Shown: positions 26,115 to 37,005 of the stretch, piece by piece
Numbering within the stretch: the stretch's first letter is position 1
Layout of the letters: every line of letters begins with the position of its first letter
DNA from: Pseudofabraea citricarpa
Taxonomy: Eukaryota; Ascomycota; Leotiomycetes; Helotiales; Dermateaceae
Length of the DNA stretch: 64,000 bases
Direction of reading: 5' to 3'
Assembly: GCA_029641185.1 (NCBI GenBank)
Contig: JAPWGK010000023.1
Span: 62,001-126,000, forward strand
The notes under the pieces: model-generated
The model's database searches: none
Seen by the model: only the letters and a program-made list of their open reading frames with translations
What the model was told of the DNA's origin: nothing
Translations under genes and position numbers: made by a program

Positions 26115-27146
26115 TTATGCGCTCTCTTCTGGCCAGACATCGAAACCGAACGTGTCCTTCATGTTGACGAATCTCGAGCGTCGTCCCTCGGCAACCTTGT
26201 TGACGGCTGCGAAATCCTCGTCGCTGAGAGTGATCAACTTGGCATTATCCACGATACGTGTAGGGTTGGAGCTCTTGGGAAGAACGGCATATCCTCTTCT
26301 CAATCCCCATGCGATCAAAGTCTGGGCCAAACTGGCACCGTTCTTCTCTGCGATTGCGATCAGGTCCTTGTTGGTGCTGACCTTCTCGCCGGTACCTGGC
26401 ACCTGGTCTTGAGATCCCAGAGGAGAGTAGGCAACGGGTACAACGCCTTGAGACTTGCAATACGCAATCAGAGAATCGTTGGGGAGGAAGGGGTGGATCT
26501 CAATCTGGTTGATGGCGGGGACAACCGTTGCGTATTTCAGCAGCGATTTGAGACCAGCTTCTGTCCAGTTGGAAACTCCAATGGATTTTGCGAGGCCGGC
26601 CTTGTACAGCGATTCCATTGCTCGCCATGTGGGTTCCGGATTCTCGGTAAGGTCTTTCTTGATGACATACTATTCTTGACGTCAGCTTTTATTGTGGAGG
26701 CTTTCATGTGCCAGCTGCAAGCATACCTTGCCATCCGCACCAATCTTTGGCATATTCTTGTCGTCCTTCTCAGCAGCAATTGGCCAGTGGATCAGGAAGC
26801 TGTCCACGTATGGGGTTTGTAACTTTTCGAGAGAGTTTTTCAGACTCCATTCGACCTCCTCGGGCTCGTGCAAGTGCTGCCACACCTTGGTCACAATGAA
26901 GATGTCTTCTCTCTTGACTGAGGGGTTTTGTGACAGGAATTCGCGCAGGCCACTGCCCACCTCTCCCTCGTTCTGGTAGAACCAGGCGCAATCCAGGTGA
27001 CGGTATCCGGCATTTAGGGCACACAGCACTGCCCGGTGCGTCTCTCCCACTGAGCCCTCGGAAGCAAAGGTGCCAAAGCCAAAAGCCGGCATCTGTACCC
27101 CATTGTTGAGCTTGATCAGAGGACCGGTAACTGCTGGTGATGCCAT
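26115..27146 (-). CDS. Aldo/keto reductase (glycerol dehydrogenase/Gcy1-GLD1-like)
   Basis: NADPH-dependent reductase of aldehydes and ketones, cytosolic. Two exons, 27146-26727 and 26669-26115, joined in phase 0 over a 57-bp intron, give 324 residues, the usual AKR length. The catalytic tetrad is present: Asp52 (RHLDCAW), Tyr57 (WFYQNE), Lys87 (VTKVW) and His120 (LIHWP). The C-terminal NADPH-binding stretch (LPKSSNPTRI) is also clear. The HLDCAWFYQNE form resembles fungal enzymes annotated as glycerol dehydrogenases or L-glyceraldehyde/D-galacturonate-type reductases; the substrate cannot be fixed from sequence. If it serves sugar catabolism it could relate to the rhamnosidase cluster 11 kb away, but nothing shows co-regulation. 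Confidence 0.93.
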
Positions 27147-29328
27147 AGTGTGCGGTGTATCTGTGTGTTTATGCGGTGTGAGTTGTTCAATTGGGGATGA
27201 TCTGGATGTTGGTCGTATCGTGCAAAGATGATCGGGGGAGGGAGGGTTGAGATTGGAAATTCTTCGTATTAGTATGTACCGAGCAGGTTAGCAGGAGAGT
27301 AGTATGTCATATAGCAGGAGGAGGGAAGAGGAACGAATCATGGCGAGTGTGGTACTGCAGGCACGAGAGTTTCTCGGGGAGTGTTAGGGCGCCAGGAAGC
27401 TTCGTCGTGTTTCGTTGTACTTCGTCCTCATCCTGTGTGTCTCTCTGTCTGTACTCGCTCTGCCCCTCCCCCTCCGTCGACTCTGTTATCCACCGCAATT
27501 CTGTTGGATCGCTCTAATCGGGCTATGACGTGACGAGGCTCCATCTTGTCATGACGGTCGGTCGCCCTAGCCGCAGGAGGCCGCTGCGACGAAACAACGA
27601 GCCTGTGCCTGTGAGAGAGGATCCAATTTTAATTTTGTGTGAATTGCAATTGCAGCAGTTAAATTTCTGTACGCGGCGACGGAAGAGTGGGACAAGGCCG
27701 ACTTGGCTAGTCAGTTTGGAAGCCGGCAAGGGGCAAGGCAAGGCTACGAGAACCTTAGTTGAGGAAAGTTGCTGCAGGATCTTACCCTTAGAGCCTTCTA
27801 GCGTGTCCAAGAGTCCAACGTCTGTGTCTCGCTGAGTGCCTTTCGCGCGTCACTTCCTTTCAGGGTCTCCAGGGTCCTTCCACAGATCTCGCGAGGCTGA
27901 GCAAGATAAGGCAACGTGGGCGGCGATCGAGGGTCCCACTCGTACGACGAGCAGGCATCCATCCACCACCATTCAGGCATTAATCAACCACTCAGCCATT
28001 AATCAACCACTCAGCCATCCGCTCGGTGCAAAGCGAGAGAATCACTGATTCAACCCCTCTGTACCCTCCAAAAGCCGCTTCCTTACCAAACACCCGCTGC
28101 CCCTCCATCCTATCACCGCCCCTCCATCCTATCACCGCCCCTCCTCAGCCTCTTCCTCCCCAGTCTTCCTCCGTCGTGCGTTCTGTCACTCTCACCGTCC
28201 GAACACGACTTGTACGCAGTGGAGCCACCAATGCACAATTAGTCGCTGCTTGTTGCTCGCAGCTCGCAGCTTGCATTGACACTTCGGGAGGAATAGGGGG
28301 AATGCCTAAAGGAGAGAGTCGAATGAAGGACGGCCGTGGTGCATGTAACGTGCAAATGCCAATGGTGATTATTGTGGACCGGCCCAATACATCCGACGCT
28401 GGGAACAATCTGCCACTCATCGCTTGTCCTTAATATGAAGAAAAGAAAAAAACCATCGCGGCCCGCGCTTGGTTCGGCATTTTCACGGCCTTACGGGTCT
28501 CTCTCGCGGTGCCAGTGAGCCCTCCAACGTCATCCCGGTTCCATTCGCTCACCTCTGGTACCACTAAACAACCCTCAACCACGTTGAACCTTCGCTGGCC
28601 CTGCCGAAGTGCCCGCTTTATGCTCTTATCTGAACCATTGAGCAGCACAATGGCGTACGAGAGAAGGTTTGGACGCTTTGGAGAGCATGGGCCGTCTCCC
28701 TCGCCAGTGGCCAGCGCCGCACTGCTGATCCGCTTTTGATACTGCGGCTCCAGTGTAAAGGTTGGAGCCTCCCTCGGCGGCCAGTAGCACGCACTGTGAA
28801 GGGAGAACTGAGTATAGCGAGACGCAGACGCATCCACTGACTCTGTTCCTCACTCCATCCATCCTCACTCCCATGGATTCCTGAAGGGGGATCGTGGGCT
28901 GCCAGTGGAGCAAGCCCGATAACGAGCGCGGGTACCTGGTCTCGAATGGCAAAGTGAGGTCAGAGTCATGCCTTTACTATGATCTCACATGCTGGCAATC
29001 CTCAACCCTCGAGGCAGTTTCGACGGTACTCGCTCGTACGCGGTGAAAGCTCTGTCTTCTAGTCCTCGTCTAGTCTCGTTTCAAAGCCTCCCAGACTTGA
29101 TATATACGTGGTTCCCCCGTCGTTTTCTTTTTGGTACTGTATCACTCACAAGCTTCTCACAGTCCTCCTCCATCCAAGACTTTATTCGGTACCCTACATT
29201 AGACTAGGACCTTCACTCATATAAAGGAACTTCCTCTCCCCCCACCTCTCGACTTTGATCTCTATCCTACTCTTTCCGATCTCATACTACTTCACGGTTC
29301 CCTCCAAACTCACTCAGTACCTTTCAAG
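27147..29328. other. Long divergent intergenic region with short tandem duplications
   Basis: Lies between the aldo/keto reductase and the HAD phosphatase gene, transcribed away from each other. It holds two short tandem duplications: a ~20-bp unit twice at 27978-28018 and a 19-bp CT-rich unit twice at 28100-28144. The right end is pyrimidine-rich, as in many fungal promoters. No coding region is supported; open frames here have no family features. Confidence 0.6.
29220..29226 (+). promoter_or_regulatory. TATA-like element of the HAD phosphatase gene
   Basis: TATAAAG about 105 bp before the ATG, followed by a long CT-rich stretch to the start codon. Inferred core promoter. Confidence 0.4.
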
Positions 29329-30861
29329 ATGCCAGCATTCGAAGACAGTGACGTTGGCGGCGAGAAGCCAACCACCGGCACCGGGAGACCACAACTGACC
29401 AGAACCAACACCGACCACCTTCAAAGACAGATCAATAGTGGTTCCCCAGCCAAGAAGGACACTCCAGGCAGCACCTTGGTCGTTCCATCTGACCAGGACT
29501 CCAATGGCCATGAAAACACCATTGAGGTGCCCGCCTCCCGCTCTTCGGTAGCTGAGACGGAGCAGCTCATGCACTCTCTCTCCATCAAGCCATCCACGAC
29601 TGAACGCAGAGCCTCCCGTAACAGCTTCGGAACATCTCTACCAATTCCTCGATCAAAACGTCAATCTCGCCTCTCTTCCGTTGCTGGAGCCGATGGCAGA
29701 CCAACCCGACCCGGAATGCCACCTATTCAGGCTTCCCGTGACATCCTTTCTTCCCAGATGCAAGATATGGCCCACCAGAAGACCAGCGCCGCAAAGGATA
29801 TGGCCTTCGCTTTCGATATTGACGGTGTTCTTGTTCACGGTGACCGACTTATTCCCGAGGGCAAGCGAGCACTTGAGATTTTGAATGGCGATAACGAGCT
29901 TGGCATTAAGATTCCTCACATCTTCCTTACCAACGGATCTGGAAAGGTCGAGACCAAGAGATGTGCTCAGCTGTCCAAGATCCTCGGATCTCCCATCAGC
30001 ACAGAGCAGTTCATTCAATCACACACCCCAATGTCCGCATTGGCTGAATATTACGACACGGTGCTTGTAGTCGGAGGCGAGAACTACCAATGCCGAGAGG
30101 TTGCAAAGGAGTATGGCTTCAAGGACATCATCGTTCCTAACGACATTGTTGCATCTCAACCAACTCTATCGCCACTCAAGGAGTTCTTCACCGACGAGCA
30201 ACGTCGAACCTCCAACCCACGTGACTTCTCCAAGGTCAAGATCAATGCCATCCTGGTCTTTTCCGACTCCCGCGACTATGCAACCGACCTGCAGATCATC
30301 ATGGATCTCCTGCAATCTCAAGACGGTGTTCTCGGCACCCTCGCCAAGGACCCAGTCTCCAACCGCATTCCAATCTACTTCTCTCAGGGTGATCTGCTCT
30401 GCCCAACTGAGCACCCTCAACCTCGTATGTCGCAAGGAACTTTCAGAATCGCTCTTGAGGCCATTTACAAGTCCATCACCGGCATCGAGCTTGAGCGTGT
30501 CGTTTATGGAAAGCCCGAGTTAGCGACATACAAGTACGCTGATGAGGTCATGACTTCATGGATGGAGACTATCCACAACGAAGAGAAGCTCCCAAAGAAC
30601 ATCTACATGATTGGTGACAACCCCCAATCAGATATCATTGGAGGAAACATGTATGGCTGGAACACCTGCTTGGTCCGCACTGGTGTCTTCCAGGGTGGAG
30701 AGAATGATGAGCAGAACCCAGCCAACTTTGGTGTCTTCACCAACGTTTTGGAGGCTGTTCAGACCGCCATCAAGAAGGAGCTAGGACAGGACTTCAAGTT
30801 CAACTGGTCTGATGCCTTGAACCCTGTTACTGGTTCCCACTCCATCTCTGCTATCGAGTAG
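29329..30861 (+). CDS. HAD superfamily class IIA phosphatase, CECR5/HDHD5-like
   Basis: Intronless, 510 residues. The first ~150 residues are Ser/Thr/Pro-rich and probably disordered. The HAD core then shows motif I FDIDGVL (Asp163 and Asp165), motif II LTNGSG, motif III Lys in YGKPE, and motif IV IGDNPQSD (Asp430). A cap domain of class IIA lies between motifs II and III. The family, which includes yeast YKR070W and human CECR5/HDHD5, is placed in mitochondria, with substrate poorly known. The extended N-terminus is longer than the core family and may hold a targeting or regulatory part; it does not look like a classical presequence. Start choice: an ATG in good context after a pyrimidine-rich leader. 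Confidence 0.92.
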   Translation: MPAFEDSDVGGEKPTTGTGRPQLTRTNTDHLQRQINSGSPAKKDTPGSTLVVPSDQDSNGHENTIEVPASRSSVAETEQLMHSLSIKPSTTERRASRNSFGTSLPIPRSKRQSRLSSVAGADGRPTRPGMPPIQASRDILSSQMQDMAHQKTSAAKDMAFAFDIDGVLVHGDRLIPEGKRALEILNGDNELGIKIPHIFLTNGSGKVETKRCAQLSKILGSPISTEQFIQSHTPMSALAEYYDTVLVVGGENYQCREVAKEYGFKDIIVPNDIVASQPTLSPLKEFFTDEQRRTSNPRDFSKVKINAILVFSDSRDYATDLQIIMDLLQSQDGVLGTLAKDPVSNRIPIYFSQGDLLCPTEHPQPRMSQGTFRIALEAIYKSITGIELERVVYGKPELATYKYADEVMTSWMETIHNEEKLPKNIYMIGDNPQSDIIGGNMYGWNTCLVRTGVFQGGENDEQNPANFGVFTNVLEAVQTAIKKELGQDFKFNWSDALNPVTGSHSISAIE

Positions 30862-31690
30862 ATAAAAAGAAAGATTTGGGATATTTGGACGAATTTCTTT
30901 ATTTGGGATTGGGGTAGATTGTTTTTGGTGATATCATTAGAGGGATGGCGTTAGAATACTTCCATCGCTCTTATCGAGCTTGATGTTGAGATAGTTTTTG
31001 AAATAAGATTCCTTTTTATCGTTACCCTTTCAAGACCCAATTACTCTGCTTCTACCTTGTGACCTCTGACTCTGGGTGAACAACCTGCTAGAGTTGCTAG
31101 CCTTACACTGAAGCCTGCACTTGAAGGTCACTTGCACGAGGCTACACTGACGACCACTTGAACTTTACTACAATCATGATTAGGCTTTTCTTAGCTCAAC
31201 AACACCAACACCCTCACTGCGCGATACCACATTAACGGCTATATGAAAAGCCATTTGGACCCCACTACAATCCTGAGTGCCTTCTTCTTAGCTTGATAAA
31301 AGCAAATCCCTCGTTGCCTAACTCACCGAGCACAGCCCAATCCCAGACCGCAACTTGCTTTATGGGATTGCACCATTACTAGATCGATCTCAAATGATAC
31401 TACTGTACTCTTCGGTAGCAACTTCTCTTTCAAGCCCAGAATGTATCAAGTCCAAATGAGGCGCAATTGGACAAAGACCAGACGGTCTCGTCCTTTCCTG
31501 CGACACAAGCCGTGACGTGGTGTGAAGGTGAGTCTGTTCACGGGTAAGGTCACATGATGTCTGATAAGAAAAGCGGGTCTCTGAGCTTGACAATAGGTAC
31601 CTCCAGCGCGACAATGGGAAGCTGTGCTATTCAGTACACGCTCAAAAGCAGTACAATCTTATCCTCAGCCTTATTTATTCACTAGATTCC
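30862..31690. other. Intergenic region
   Basis: 3' flank of the HAD gene and 5' flank of the cyclin gene. No further feature recognised. Confidence 0.6.
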
Positions 31691-33250
31691 ATGACCACCG
31701 TTGAGAGCTACTCCTCCAAACCACTCGAAGATTACAGTCGCCATCGCCATCGTACAACGTCTTCAGATGAACAATTCAAAGCAAACCAGTCTCGGCCCGT
31801 TACCACAAACATAACGAAGAAAAGAATTCCCCCAGCCGTCCCCTCACCACCATCGTTCACGGCGCGACCATCTTCCGCGAGCGCGCATCAGTTTCACGAT
31901 AACCCGTCGCCGTTGCGTATCATGGCCTCTCCCGGCGCAGAGATGTCCAACCAGTGGTACTTCACAGAAGCTGAAGCAAGCAACACGCCCTCAGTGCTGG
32001 ATGGCCTTCCCATATTGGAGGAGCGCAGCCGGCGCGCAAAGGGAGTCAATTTCATCACGCAGGCTGGCATCGTTCTCAAGCTACCTCAGCTCACCATCGC
32101 AACGGCCAGTGTCTTCTTCCACCGCTTCTACATGCGCTACAGCATGGTCCCTGAGAAGGGCGGGCTACATCACTATGTATGTTCACATTCCACCCCATTC
32201 CCCGCCGCCATGTTCAAACCTCCCCATTAGAAACCCGGGAGGCTCCCACGTTCGAAGTCGAGTGCGAAGCTTGCGAGCCAGGATGCCTTGTCTAGCAGAC
32301 TACTGACTTTTGAATCTTTCGAGCAGAACATTGCAGCTACCTCGCTATTCCTTGCGACCAAGACCGAAGAGAACTGCCGGAAAACCAAAGAGATAGTGAT
32401 AGCGGTTGCCAAGGTTGCACAGAAGAACTCAAATCTGATCATCGATGAGCAATCAAAAGAATACTGGAGATGGCGCGACAATATTCTCCTCTACGAGGAA
32501 CTGATGCTGGAGCTCTTGACGTTCGATGTCGTTCTCGAATCGCCTTACAATCACCTCTACTCAATCCTGCGATCTCTCGAGCTTGACTCCAACAAGCCAC
32601 TTCGAAATGCTGCTTGGAGTTGGGTGTGCGATAGCTGTCTGACCATGATGTGTCTGCTCATGCCTCCTCGCGACATTGCAATCGCTGCAATCTACTTTGC
32701 AACAAAATATGCCAAAGAAACAATACAGGATGACCGAAGCGGAGCAGCTTGGTGGGAGAGGGAAGGTGGAAAGGCAGACAGAATACGCAAGGCTGTTGCA
32801 GTGATGCACGAATTCTACATCGAGAATCCACTCAAGAAGACGCAAGAACAATCACCATACTACAAGGGTGGAGAAGAGGACCTGGATAGTACCAGGAGGC
32901 CAATTGATAGCCCTGGATCAGGCAGTCAAAACGGACAAAGTCAAGAAGATCTGTTGAAGACGAAAGAAAACGGGGGGACGCGTGAGGCATCGCCGCAAAA
33001 TACGACTAGCAAGCTTGCTGTGGAGGAGATTACTGGAGCGGGCGATTCAGATGCGAAGCTCAAAGCAATTGCCAACGATCCTGCCACGCACCAAGCGAAC
33101 GGCCACTCGAATGGCATGTCGGGACTGGCCAAGGAACAAAAACCCAGCCCGAAGCGGAAGGCTGATGATGAAGTGGAAAGCCCCACGAAGCGTGCAAAGG
33201 TCTCGCCAGCAGAAGCTGCAGACGGCGAGGAAGGAGAGGTCTCAGGATGA
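31691..33250 (+). CDS. Transcriptional cyclin (cyclin K/T, Pch1-like)
   Basis: Exons 31691-32176 and 32327-33250 join in phase 0 across a 150-bp intron, giving 469 residues. Residues 1-90 are disordered, rich in Ser, Pro and Arg. A double cyclin fold follows: first box with WYFTEAEASNTPS, the RAKGVNFI region, ATASVFFHRFY and ATSLFLATKTEE; second box from about 250 to 330 with LRNAAWSWVCDS and IAIAAIYFATKYA. The C-terminal ~130 residues are acidic/basic low-complexity with a KRKADDE...PTKRAK basic cluster, likely a nuclear localisation signal. This layout is that of cyclins that partner CDK9/CDK12-type kinases and phosphorylate the RNA polymerase II tail. The exact subtype (K, T or Ssn8-like) is inferred. 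Intron readthrough would stop at about 32230. Confidence 0.88.
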
Positions 33251-34803
33251 GCAACTTTACATTTAATCTGCAAGATCACGGGCGTTTTTATTTTATTTTA
33301 CAGGGGTGGGCCGATGAAGGATAAAGGGAACGAATGGCTGGCGTACTGGATTGGTTGGATTCCTTTTTTTATTTCAGAGACTTGTTTGTTCTTGCGAGCA
33401 GTTGTACCACCATCCGCTGAGGGGAAGAGAAGAATCGGAGTAGCTTCAGAGCTTGGAGCTTGGAGATTGTCTCTTTGCTTTACTTGCTTCGCGAGATCGT
33501 ACGCGAGGAGATAGGTAAATATCTCTTGTAGAATTTTACTCCTTCGCCCAGAAACCTTCCATCGCTTGATAGCATCTTGTCTTTGGTGCTTCTTTGTTCG
33601 AGACTCGAGAGTGAAATGGCGACTCGAGCAGCTCGATAGTCCGAAAAGCCAGTCCGGCACGTGAAAGATAGGATATATATCTTGTAGATGATATAAACTT
33701 CACACTTTTTACTTTCGTGATTAAGACGCACCTTTTGAAAAGGTATTGTATATTGACAGATAGGTAGATAGATAAGATAGCTTTGCACAATAAAACAAAA
33801 TCACCTCTGCGTAGAAAAAAGCCCAAGATGGTCGATGATAATAATCCACGCGGCAGATATGCATCCGGAATAAGATGAGAAAAGATAAAACAAAAAATGA
33901 TTCTGCAGTTTCTTTCACACATATTTGGAATCGGGTCACTAGTGCGAGAGGCCTCTGATCTCTGATCTCTGTTGCCTGCGAGGTAGTGGAGGGATCTTTC
34001 AAACCAAGTTCTGAAAATTTCAAATTCTTATTACATGACGTGATATCCCGTCCACGTATCCCATCCCATATGGGTACTGAAGCAAGTGTAGAAGAAGAGC
34101 AGAAATGAAAATCTCTCTCTCTCTCTTAACAACAACTCGGTTAGGATACCTGGTAGCAAGACTCTTCTTCCTCCATCATCTCAAAACACACACTCCACCC
34201 TTCACCCCTCCACTTTTTTTTGATGTCGTTTTTGTTTTGTCGTTGTTGTTTTTGGCGTACAGAGTCTATCTACGTATCCAGTGGTTGACGAACGGCGGCA
34301 AGGACAGAAAAGAATCGCAAGAATCGGCAAGATTCTTTTTCTGGCGCTGGTTTGGTTAGTTAGGAAGGATATGGGAGATGAGAGGATGGACGTACTGGAG
34401 AATCTGCTTGTGCTTTTCGGGTTCTGACGCTCTGGGATGTATGTAGATTGTACGGATTTTGATGTGTCTTACATGAAAAAGATCGAGTGTGTGTTTTTTT
34501 TTATCGTTTTCGTTCTTCGTTTCTCGTTCGTCTGGTGCTGGTCGCTTGCGGGATGAGGAAATGAGAAGTGTGTTTGGTGATGAATAGATCGACAATCGTT
34601 CCTTCGCTGAACTGTGCTAGCTAGCCACCTCGGGAGCAGAAAACAACACAACAGGGGAAAATCCTAAATCCGAAAAGAAAATATCAGCTCTTGCATCTAT
34701 TCTTTTTCTCTCTTTTTTTCGGTTAATGCCAACACAGAGGAAAACAAAGCGAAGAAATAGGGGGGTGGAGGGGGGACTTACCGAACCCGCTCAACACATC
34801 ACA
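33251..34803. other. Intergenic region between convergent genes
   Basis: 3' flank of the cyclin gene and of the small secreted protein gene on the other strand. AT-rich and CT-rich tracts only; short frames show no domains. Confidence 0.55.
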
Positions 34804-35223
34804 TCACTTCTGGATCTCGACTTTGACAGACAGGGTAACATCATCAACCCACTCCAACCACTCATGGATCTTCTTCAGGTCCTCCTCAGTCTCCACATCG
34901 ACCCTCATGACGACAGCTATATCCCGGGCCCAGCTCAGCCAGGCCTTGATGCCCTCCAGATCCTGCTTCACCTGCCACTGCATCTCCTCGATGGCCGAGA
35001 GGTCCTTCCAGACCTTGGCCTCTTCGATCTGGCTTAGCGCCGTGGGCTTGTGGAGCAGCGCGAGGAGAGACTCCAGGCGCGTGTGGAGGGCGGCGCTGTG
35101 GACTTTCAGGTTCTCGATGTGCACGGAGAGGGGGGTCGTTGGTTCGGTTGGAGCCTGGGGCGATGCGAGGGTGATGGCTACGAGGAATAGGAGGATGCCC
35201 AAGATCCAGGTGCGGAGATGCAT
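34804..35223 (-). CDS. Small secreted helical protein, Cys-free (139 aa)
   Basis: Family not recognised. Intronless. Residues 1-20 form a clear signal peptide (hydrophobic ILGILLFLVAITLA, cleavage near Ala-Ser-Pro). The mature part, about 118 residues, has no Cys and is rich in Leu, Glu, Lys and Val with amphipathic spacing over its whole length (LEGIKAWLSWARDI, KIHEWLEWVDDV), so it should fold as a helical bundle or coiled coil. Two Trp-containing helices have similar patterns (AWLSWARDIAVVMRVDVE and EWLEWVDDVTLSVKVEIQ), suggesting an internal duplication. It could be a secreted effector-like or wall-associated protein; that is inference only. Confidence 0.75.
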   Translation of the reverse strand: MHLRTWILGILLFLVAITLASPQAPTEPTTPLSVHIENLKVHSAALHTRLESLLALLHKPTALSQIEEAKVWKDLSAIEEMQWQVKQDLEGIKAWLSWARDIAVVMRVDVETEEDLKKIHEWLEWVDDVTLSVKVEIQK

Positions 35224-36030
35224 GGTCCTTCCTTTTCTTTTTCTTTTCTTCTTCTGTTGTTGCGTAGATGAGTTGGTTGAGGTGGTCGTGTTGGGGATGA
35301 GGACGAAGATGAGAGTCTGGGAGAAGAAGGTTGAGGAGAGAGATGGAAGGTGCAGAGGATCTAGAAGATCAAATCAATCTCTCGCGTTTGAAAGAGCCAG
35401 CGGCTTCTCAGAATGTGCTTTATGCTCGCTGCCGCAAGATAAGCGAGCAGGCGAGCAAACGCAGGTATGCGGCGGTGAGTGACTTCCCAGATTTCGGGCT
35501 ACACAGAATCCTAAACATCCAGTCGTTCGTATGATGGGGAAAAGAGTTTCTGCTGTTCTTGAACACCTCCTGTAGAGTATTCAAGTGGCGGTGTGGATTT
35601 ACAGACCTTTGTTTCGGCGTGACGTAAAGACTCACTTATCGAAGAAGTGCTTTTTCCCGCTAGGGTTATAGGGGTACCCTAATCTTTAAAGTATAATGTT
35701 ATTTTTTGGTTTGTGATCTGGGAAGGAGCTCGAGATCGGAAGAAAAGGGAGTTGCTTTCCCACGAGCTACAGTTTCTTTCCCTCGAATGTCAAAATACCA
35801 ATTGAAGCTCTCTGGGGGAAAAAACGTTCCTCATTTTCAGCTTATCAAGAGTCTCACTGTGAATCAGGCACTTTGATATGTGTGCATATATGATATAGTT
35901 CATTCCACATAACTCATAAAACCACCACTTACTCCAAGATAAAATAATAATAATACATCAAGCAATAGACTCGCTCCCATCGCCCAACCAAATATCCTAC
36001 AACTCCCAAACCCCGCAGGAAATTACATGC
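35224..36030. other. Intergenic region
   Basis: 5' flank of the small secreted protein gene and 3' flank of the KR-repeat precursor gene. CT-rich near the start codon of the first; otherwise nothing recognised. Confidence 0.55.
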
Positions 36031-36876
36031 TCAGTAGCAGTCATCATCGCCTCGCTTACACTTTCCAATACAGTTTCCATCGGCACCTCTCTTGCAGTAT
36101 CCATCTCCGCCTCCAATGCAATTGCCATCATCGCCTCTCTTGCAGTATGGGTTACCAACACAATTTCCGTCGTCACCTCGCTTGCAAATCGGGTTGTCGA
36201 TGCAGTTTCCGTCATCTCCTCGTTTGCAGATGCCGTCACCGATGCAATTTCCATCGTCGCCTCTCTTGCAATATCCATCTCCGAGACCATCGCCGATACA
36301 AGCCCCATCAGCTCCTCTCTTGCAGTACGGGTTACCAATGCAAGCCCCGTCAGCTCCTCGCTTGCAGAATGGATTTCCAATACAAGCGCCATCGGCACCT
36401 CTCTTACAGAACGGGTTGCCAACACAGGCACCGTCATCTCCTCGCTTACATCCACAGTGAGTGAGTGTTGCAACTCCAGCACCATCTCGCTTGATATAGC
36501 ACTTCCCACCACCAAGCAGACCACCAAGAGTATCATCGGCTGTATTGGCGAGATCCCCAACATCAGCATCGCCACGAGCACAAGTGATCTCGGCTTCTGG
36601 GTTGCGCGTGTCGATGTTGCGTTGGACGATATTGCAAGACATAGCGATGCGTGGAGTGAGATCTCGCTCCCCGCCACGGCGTGCAAGTGCACAGTTGATC
36701 TTCGTCGCGCCAGGCTCGCGTTTGTCGAGCTCAGAACTGATGGCGCATGCCATGGGGAGTGGCTCTGCAACACGAGAAATCAGAGCTTTGAGACTCTCGT
36801 CATTGAAGACTGAGAGGGGAGCTGCTGAAGCAGCGGAGATGAGGATGGCGGAAGTGAGGTAGTTGGTGGTCTTCAT
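36031..36876 (-). CDS. Secreted Kex2-processed repeat precursor (KEP-like), two-Cys peptides
   Basis: Intronless, 281 residues. The ATG chosen begins a good signal peptide (residues 1-19, ending ASAAP); the frame is open further upstream but that part is untranslated leader with a TATA box. Residues 20-143 are a pro-region with Cys and dibasic sites at 52-53 (KR), 66-67 (RR) and 129-130 (KR). Residues 144-281 hold ten Lys-Arg-led units. Nine carry the pattern G-(D/A)-D-G-(N/A)-C-(I/V)-G-N-P-(F/Y)-C or a variant, mostly 14 residues; the last is cut to GDDDCY. Cleavage at KR would release about nine 10-16-residue peptides, each with two Cys, usually spaced C-x5-C. This fits the fungal KEP class (Kex2-processed repeat proteins, which include pheromone and dikaritin precursors). 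The peptides do not match the usual Trp-containing alpha-pheromone form, and no UstY-type modifying gene lies nearby. Confidence 0.85.
   Translation of the reverse strand: MKTTNYLTSAILISAASAAPLSVFNDESLKALISRVAEPLPMACAISSELDKREPGATKINCALARRGGERDLTPRIAMSCNIVQRNIDTRNPEAEITCARGDADVGDLANTADDTLGGLLGGGKCYIKRDGAGVATLTHCGCKRGDDGACVGNPFCKRGADGACIGNPFCKRGADGACIGNPYCKRGADGACIGDGLGDGYCKRGDDGNCIGDGICKRGDDGNCIDNPICKRGDDGNCVGNPYCKRGDDGNCIGGGDGYCKRGADGNCIGKCKRGDDDCY
36034..36447 (-). repeat. KR-delimited repeat array (10 units, mostly 42 bp)
   Basis: Codes for residues 144-281 of the precursor. Unit lengths are 14, 14, 14, 18, 14, 14, 14, 16, 12 and 8 residues. Early units have ADGAC, later ones DDGNC, so two sub-families lie side by side. 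Gly/Asp insertions (GDGLGDGYC, GGGDGYC) lengthen units 4 and 8. Confidence 0.9.
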
Positions 36877-36998
36877 TTTGAAAAATAATCTCGAAAAGAA
36901 ATTGTTGGATTGGAAAGTAGTGAGGAAGATGAAGTGAGAGAGAAGAGGATACCGATGGTGGTGAAGAAAAGAATCGAGTTGGAGGATTTTCAGACTCG

Positions 36999-37005
36999 TT
37001 ATATA
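36999..37005 (-). promoter_or_regulatory. TATA-like element of the KR-repeat precursor gene
   Basis: TATATAA on the minus strand about 125 bp before the ATG. Inferred core promoter; it also supports the downstream Met as the true start, because the upstream part of the open frame would be leader. Confidence 0.45.

Noticed and set aside
27307..28952. Several frames of 60-135 codons on both strands in the divergent region
   Set aside because: No family features and overlapping on opposite strands; the region is better read as upstream DNA of two genes with tandem repeats.
36027..36773. Long open frames in other phases and on the other strand over the KR-repeat gene
   Set aside because: The 42-bp repeat is a multiple of three, so a phase without a stop in one unit stays open in all. 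Only the minus-strand frame with signal peptide, KR sites and Cys makes biological sense.
36031..36876. Alpha-pheromone precursor as a firm call
   Set aside because: Layout is alike, but the units lack the Trp and C-x6-C form of known Pezizomycotina alpha-pheromones; kept only as one possibility within the KEP class.
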